From the IMG/VR virus record IMGVR_UViG_3300012936_000169, positions 1 to 23,684 of that record: a stretch of DNA of 23,684 nucleotides. One strand, written 5' to 3'. Shown one piece after another: positions 22,279 through 23,684 of the stretch; position 1 is the stretch's first letter; every line of letters starts with the position of its first letter. Made by a program: the position numbers and the translations under genes. The notes below the pieces were generated by a model. It had not been told where the DNA came from. It worked only from the letters and a program-made list of their open reading frames with translations, and made no database searches. This DNA comes from a virus.

Positions 22279-22303
22279 ATGGGGGAGCGTGTAACTCCCC
22301 CAT
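22279..22303. other. Stable GC-rich hairpin after the 144-residue gene
   Basis: ATGGGGGAG (22279-22287) pairs with CTCCCCCAT (22295-22303), a perfect 9-bp stem with a 7-base loop. There is no U tract on either side, so it is not a standard intrinsic terminator; it may mark or protect an RNA 3' end. Confidence 0.6.
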
Positions 22304-22322
22304 AAAAGCACGTTTAAAAGTA

Positions 22323-22757
22323 TTAGATTGTGTCGATTGAACCAACTCCAGATACTTTCTCTTCGTCTGTTCCTTCAGCACTTAATGAGTACTTCACTGA
22401 ACCAGTGACACCACCTGCTGTTACGTAGTGTACTGTGTTGTTGAAGATTTTACTTGCATAAGCCACTGTTGAGTCATCTAAGATGATCTGCACACAGAAT
22501 TGACCTGCTACAAGTGATCCTGTTGCAACTGGTGTCAACGTTAACACTTGTGTTAATCTTGTTGAACCGTCCGCAGAAAGAAAGTTAACTTTGAATTGTT
22601 TACTTGATCTCTGAGATACAATGTAGTTGCCTGATGCAGTTGATACTGCTTCAGCACCTGATCCGTCTGGTTGTGTTGCTTCAGTAGAGAACGCACCTGT
22701 GACTTCGAAGTCACCTGCATCGCTACCAAATCTACTTTTCTTTACTGGTCTTCCCAT
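22323..22757 (-). CDS. Structural-type protein with a structured leader (144 residues)
   Basis: It starts MGRPVKKSRFGSDAGDFEVT and continues with small beta strands (NYIVSQRSSKQFKVNFLSAD, LTLTPVATGSLVAGQFCVQI, HYVTAGGVTGSVKYSLSAEG). Small proteins with an MGRPVKKxxFG start are familiar beside T4-like structural genes in marine phages, but I know no function. A small abundant virion or decoration protein is possible. It is preceded by a strong Shine-Dalgarno site (AAAGGAG, 22771-22765, seven bases before the ATG) and a leader of about 97 bases that folds into four hairpins, the last of which includes that site. Its promoter is of the extended TAAATACCTACAGTT type. This suggests high but controlled translation. 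Confidence 0.82.
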   Translation of the reverse strand: MGRPVKKSRFGSDAGDFEVTGAFSTEATQPDGSGAEAVSTASGNYIVSQRSSKQFKVNFLSADGSTRLTQVLTLTPVATGSLVAGQFCVQIILDDSTVAYASKIFNNTVHYVTAGGVTGSVKYSLSAEGTDEEKVSGVGSIDTI

Positions 22758-22764
22758 TTGTTTT

Positions 22765-22832
22765 CTCCTTTAAAGGAGTCCAATGCCAGTTCTCCTGGCT
22801 ACGCGGTTTAATCCGCATAAGTCTCTCACTTA
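22765..22832 (-). promoter_or_regulatory. Four tandem hairpins in the leader, the last one covering the ribosome binding site
   Basis: In mRNA order: UAAGU-gagag-ACUUA (22832-22818), GCGG-auuaaa-CCGC (22816-22803), GCCAG-gagaa-CUGGC (22799-22785) and CUCCU-uuaa-AGGAG (22778-22765). The last is a perfect 14-base palindrome in the DNA, and its 3' arm is the Shine-Dalgarno site. Gaps between stems are 1, 3 and 6 bases. Confidence 0.7.
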
Positions 22833-22850
22833 GATGCAAGAGCACGTTTG

Positions 22851-22867
22851 AACTGTAGGTATTTACC
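22851..22867 (-). promoter_or_regulatory. Late promoter of the 144-residue gene
   Basis: GGTAAATACCTACAGTT on the minus strand. The predicted start is an A at 22854. The last 15 bases match the promoter at 14002-13988 exactly. Confidence 0.6.
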
Positions 22868-22894
22868 AAAAATTGAGATGTATAAAGTACAAAC

Positions 22895-22939
22895 AAAAAG
22901 GGTGATGCAATCCAATCCAAAAAATTAATTACACCACCC
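22895..22939 (-). terminator. Intrinsic terminator of the small membrane protein gene
   Basis: On the minus strand GGGUGGUG (22939-22932) pairs with CAUCACCC (22907-22900), eight pairs with one G-U, then UUUUU (22899-22895). The loop is 24 bases and contains a second U run. Confidence 0.7.
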
Positions 22940-22980
22940 TCATGGTTTTTACGTACTTCTAGATTTATATGTGTCTATGA

Positions 22981-23214
22981 TTATTTCCTATTATAGATAT
23001 GATATAAAATCCAAACTGCTACCAAACCGATCAGACCTTGATCTGAAAAGCCTTGCAGTACGCCCTGGACGTTTCCTATTACAGAAACATTTGGCCAGAA
23101 CGGAATACCTTGACCGTTGAAAAGGATTTCTAAAACGATTCCTAATGCGATGAAACTTACACCGACGTCAGCAATTCCTTTTGCCCATCCTTTTACTTTG
23201 TTAAGATAATCCAT
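22981..23214 (-). CDS. Small membrane protein upstream of gp23 (77 residues)
   Basis: Two hydrophobic segments are visible: about residues 16-33 (DVGVSFIALGIVLEILFN) and 58-73 (DQGLIGLVAVWILYHI), joined by a conserved-looking loop GIPFWPNVSVIGNVQGVLQG. The N-terminus is basic and amphipathic (MDYLNKVKGWAKG). I recall similar proteins near gp23 in marine T4-like phages, but no function. A holin-like or membrane-anchoring role is possible; the two-helix hairpin shape is the only support. The Shine-Dalgarno site is very strong (AAGGGAGGT, 23228-23220, five bases before the ATG). Two late-type boxes lie upstream and a terminator follows, so it is an independent and probably strongly expressed unit. 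Confidence 0.78.
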   Translation of the reverse strand: MDYLNKVKGWAKGIADVGVSFIALGIVLEILFNGQGIPFWPNVSVIGNVQGVLQGFSDQGLIGLVAVWILYHIYNRK

Positions 23215-23219
23215 GTTGG

Positions 23220-23266
23220 ACCTCCCTTTGTTGTTTAAGTTTCTTTCGAAACTCTGAATTATTTAG
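23220..23266 (-). promoter_or_regulatory. Late-type promoter and strong ribosome binding site of the 77-residue gene
   Basis: CTAAATAA (23266-23259), predicted start a G at 23254, then a small GUUUC-uuuc-GAAAC hairpin (23239-23252), then AAGGGAGGT (23228-23220). A second box, TATAAATT, lies further up at 23335-23328. Confidence 0.55.
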
Positions 23267-23363
23267 AAGTCTAACATATAGATAAAACTACCACATTTGG
23301 TCTGTGACTAGTATGAATATGAAAAAAAATTTATAAGTGTGTGGTTAATGATCGGTCAGTCAC

Positions 23364-23393
23364 AAAAAAAGGGCGACCGAAGCCGCCCTTTTT
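23364..23393. terminator. Bidirectional-looking intrinsic terminator after gp23
   Basis: On the minus strand GGGCGGC-UUCG-GUCGCCC (23388-23371) forms a 7-bp stem (one G-U) closed by a C(UUCG)G tetraloop. It is flanked by five A and seven U, which extend the stem. T runs occur on both sides, so it could work in either direction, but only the minus-strand gp23 transcript reaches it here. Confidence 0.85.
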
Positions 23394-23414
23394 GAAATAA
23401 AAATAAACCTTGGC

Positions 23415-23684
23415 TTATTTGAATTTTAAGTTTGTTCCGCTGTTCATTCCTACTAATCCTACGTAGTCACCTGCGTTACCTAGTGAAGATGCAGTGTTTG
23501 TTAATTCAACATAACCGTATCTTGTTAGGAAACCAACAACTGGTTCGAATGTAGCCGGATCTAGTACAACACCAGAAGACATTAAAGGAATGTAAGGACA
23601 ATAGAACGCTGGTGCGTCTGCCTCACTTGCTCCTTTGTAACCAACTAGTACGTCTGTACCGTCTGAAGCGTAAGCGTCAACGTA
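23415..23684 (-). CDS. 23: Major capsid protein gp23, C-terminal fragment (gene runs off the right edge)
   Basis: The last 89 codons are in the window. They read DVLVGYKGASEADAPAFYCP, then YIPLMSSGVVLDPATFEPVV, then GFLTRYGYVELTN, and end in NLKFK. The VGYKG...DAPxFYxPYxPL...TFxPxxGFxTRYG signature is that of the T4 gp23 family, which forms the hexameric shell of the head. In T4-like phages the N-terminal part is cut off by the prohead protease; that part is outside the window. A strong UUCG-loop terminator follows 22 bases after the stop, as expected for a highly expressed monocistronic gene. This is the firmest T4-lineage marker here. Confidence 0.92.
   Translation of the reverse strand, partial: YVDAYASDGTDVLVGYKGASEADAPAFYCPYIPLMSSGVVLDPATFEPVVGFLTRYGYVELTNTASSLGNAGDYVGLVGMNSGTNLKFK

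Noticed and set aside
22279-22303. Intrinsic terminator
   Set aside because: The stem is strong, but no U tract follows on either strand; kept only as a hairpin.
22732-22920. A 62-codon minus-strand frame covering the leader of the 144-residue gene
   Set aside because: It crosses the late promoter and the four hairpins; the untranslated structured leader explains this region better.

Overview
This window reads as part of the late, structural region of a T4-like marine myovirus (a tailed phage with a contractile tail). The DNA is AT-rich. The sequence shows recognisable T4 homologues: the start of the tail sheath gene gp18 (cut by the left edge), neck proteins gp13 and gp14, the tail-completion protein gp15, and the last 89 codons of the major capsid protein gp23 (cut by the right edge). 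Many genes are preceded by TAAATA-type boxes like the T4 late promoter. The mix of gp13/14/15 subfamilies, a DUF2061 membrane protein, a dNMP kinase and a large set of glycine/serine/threonine-rich fibre proteins fits marine T4-like phages of the cyanophage/pelagiphage type. The host cannot be fixed from this window, and no tRNA, integrase, IS element or CRISPR array was seen.

Layout. 1-1324: gp18 start (-), an HNH-like zinc protein (+), a dNMP kinase (-) whose 3' end overlaps the HNH-like gene by 87 bp, and a 60-residue protein (-). 1357-5525: gp13 (-) and gp14 (+) diverge from a 43-bp gap carrying two back-to-back late promoters. gp14 is followed by gp15, a DUF2061 membrane protein and a Nudix hydrolase (+). 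5522-13950: four fibre or appendage genes (-) of 161, 1379, 385 and 596 residues, with a FkbM-type methyltransferase between two of them. 14043-14929: two unrecognised genes (+). 14926-22257: PKD-containing and other fibre proteins (-), with one fibre gene (+) at 19740-20606. 22323-23417: a 144-residue structural-type protein, a small membrane protein and the end of gp23 (-).

How it works together. The gp13/14/15 set closes the neck and tail, gp18 is the sheath, gp23 the capsid. The roughly ten fibre or appendage proteins share a small kit of modules (an N-terminal anchor, an RP...RYNTTT motif, a TVNGTTTT...WDES block, a VYQxPxxNY block). They probably make a multi-part host-recognition apparatus. 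Two genes of metabolic or membrane type (dNMP kinase; DUF2061 plus Nudix) have sigma-70-like promoters instead, which suggests earlier expression.

The most interesting signal is in the control DNA. Promoters fall into two kinds. In one, the box sits so close to the ATG that the predicted transcript starts at or within a few bases of the start codon, with no Shine-Dalgarno site. In the other, the transcript has a leader with a Shine-Dalgarno site, hairpins and, in two cases, the shared sequence TAAATACCTACAGTT. The 22758-22854 leader holds four tandem hairpins, the last of which encloses the ribosome binding site. At 12092-12128 a late-promoter box lies inside the loop of an intrinsic terminator.
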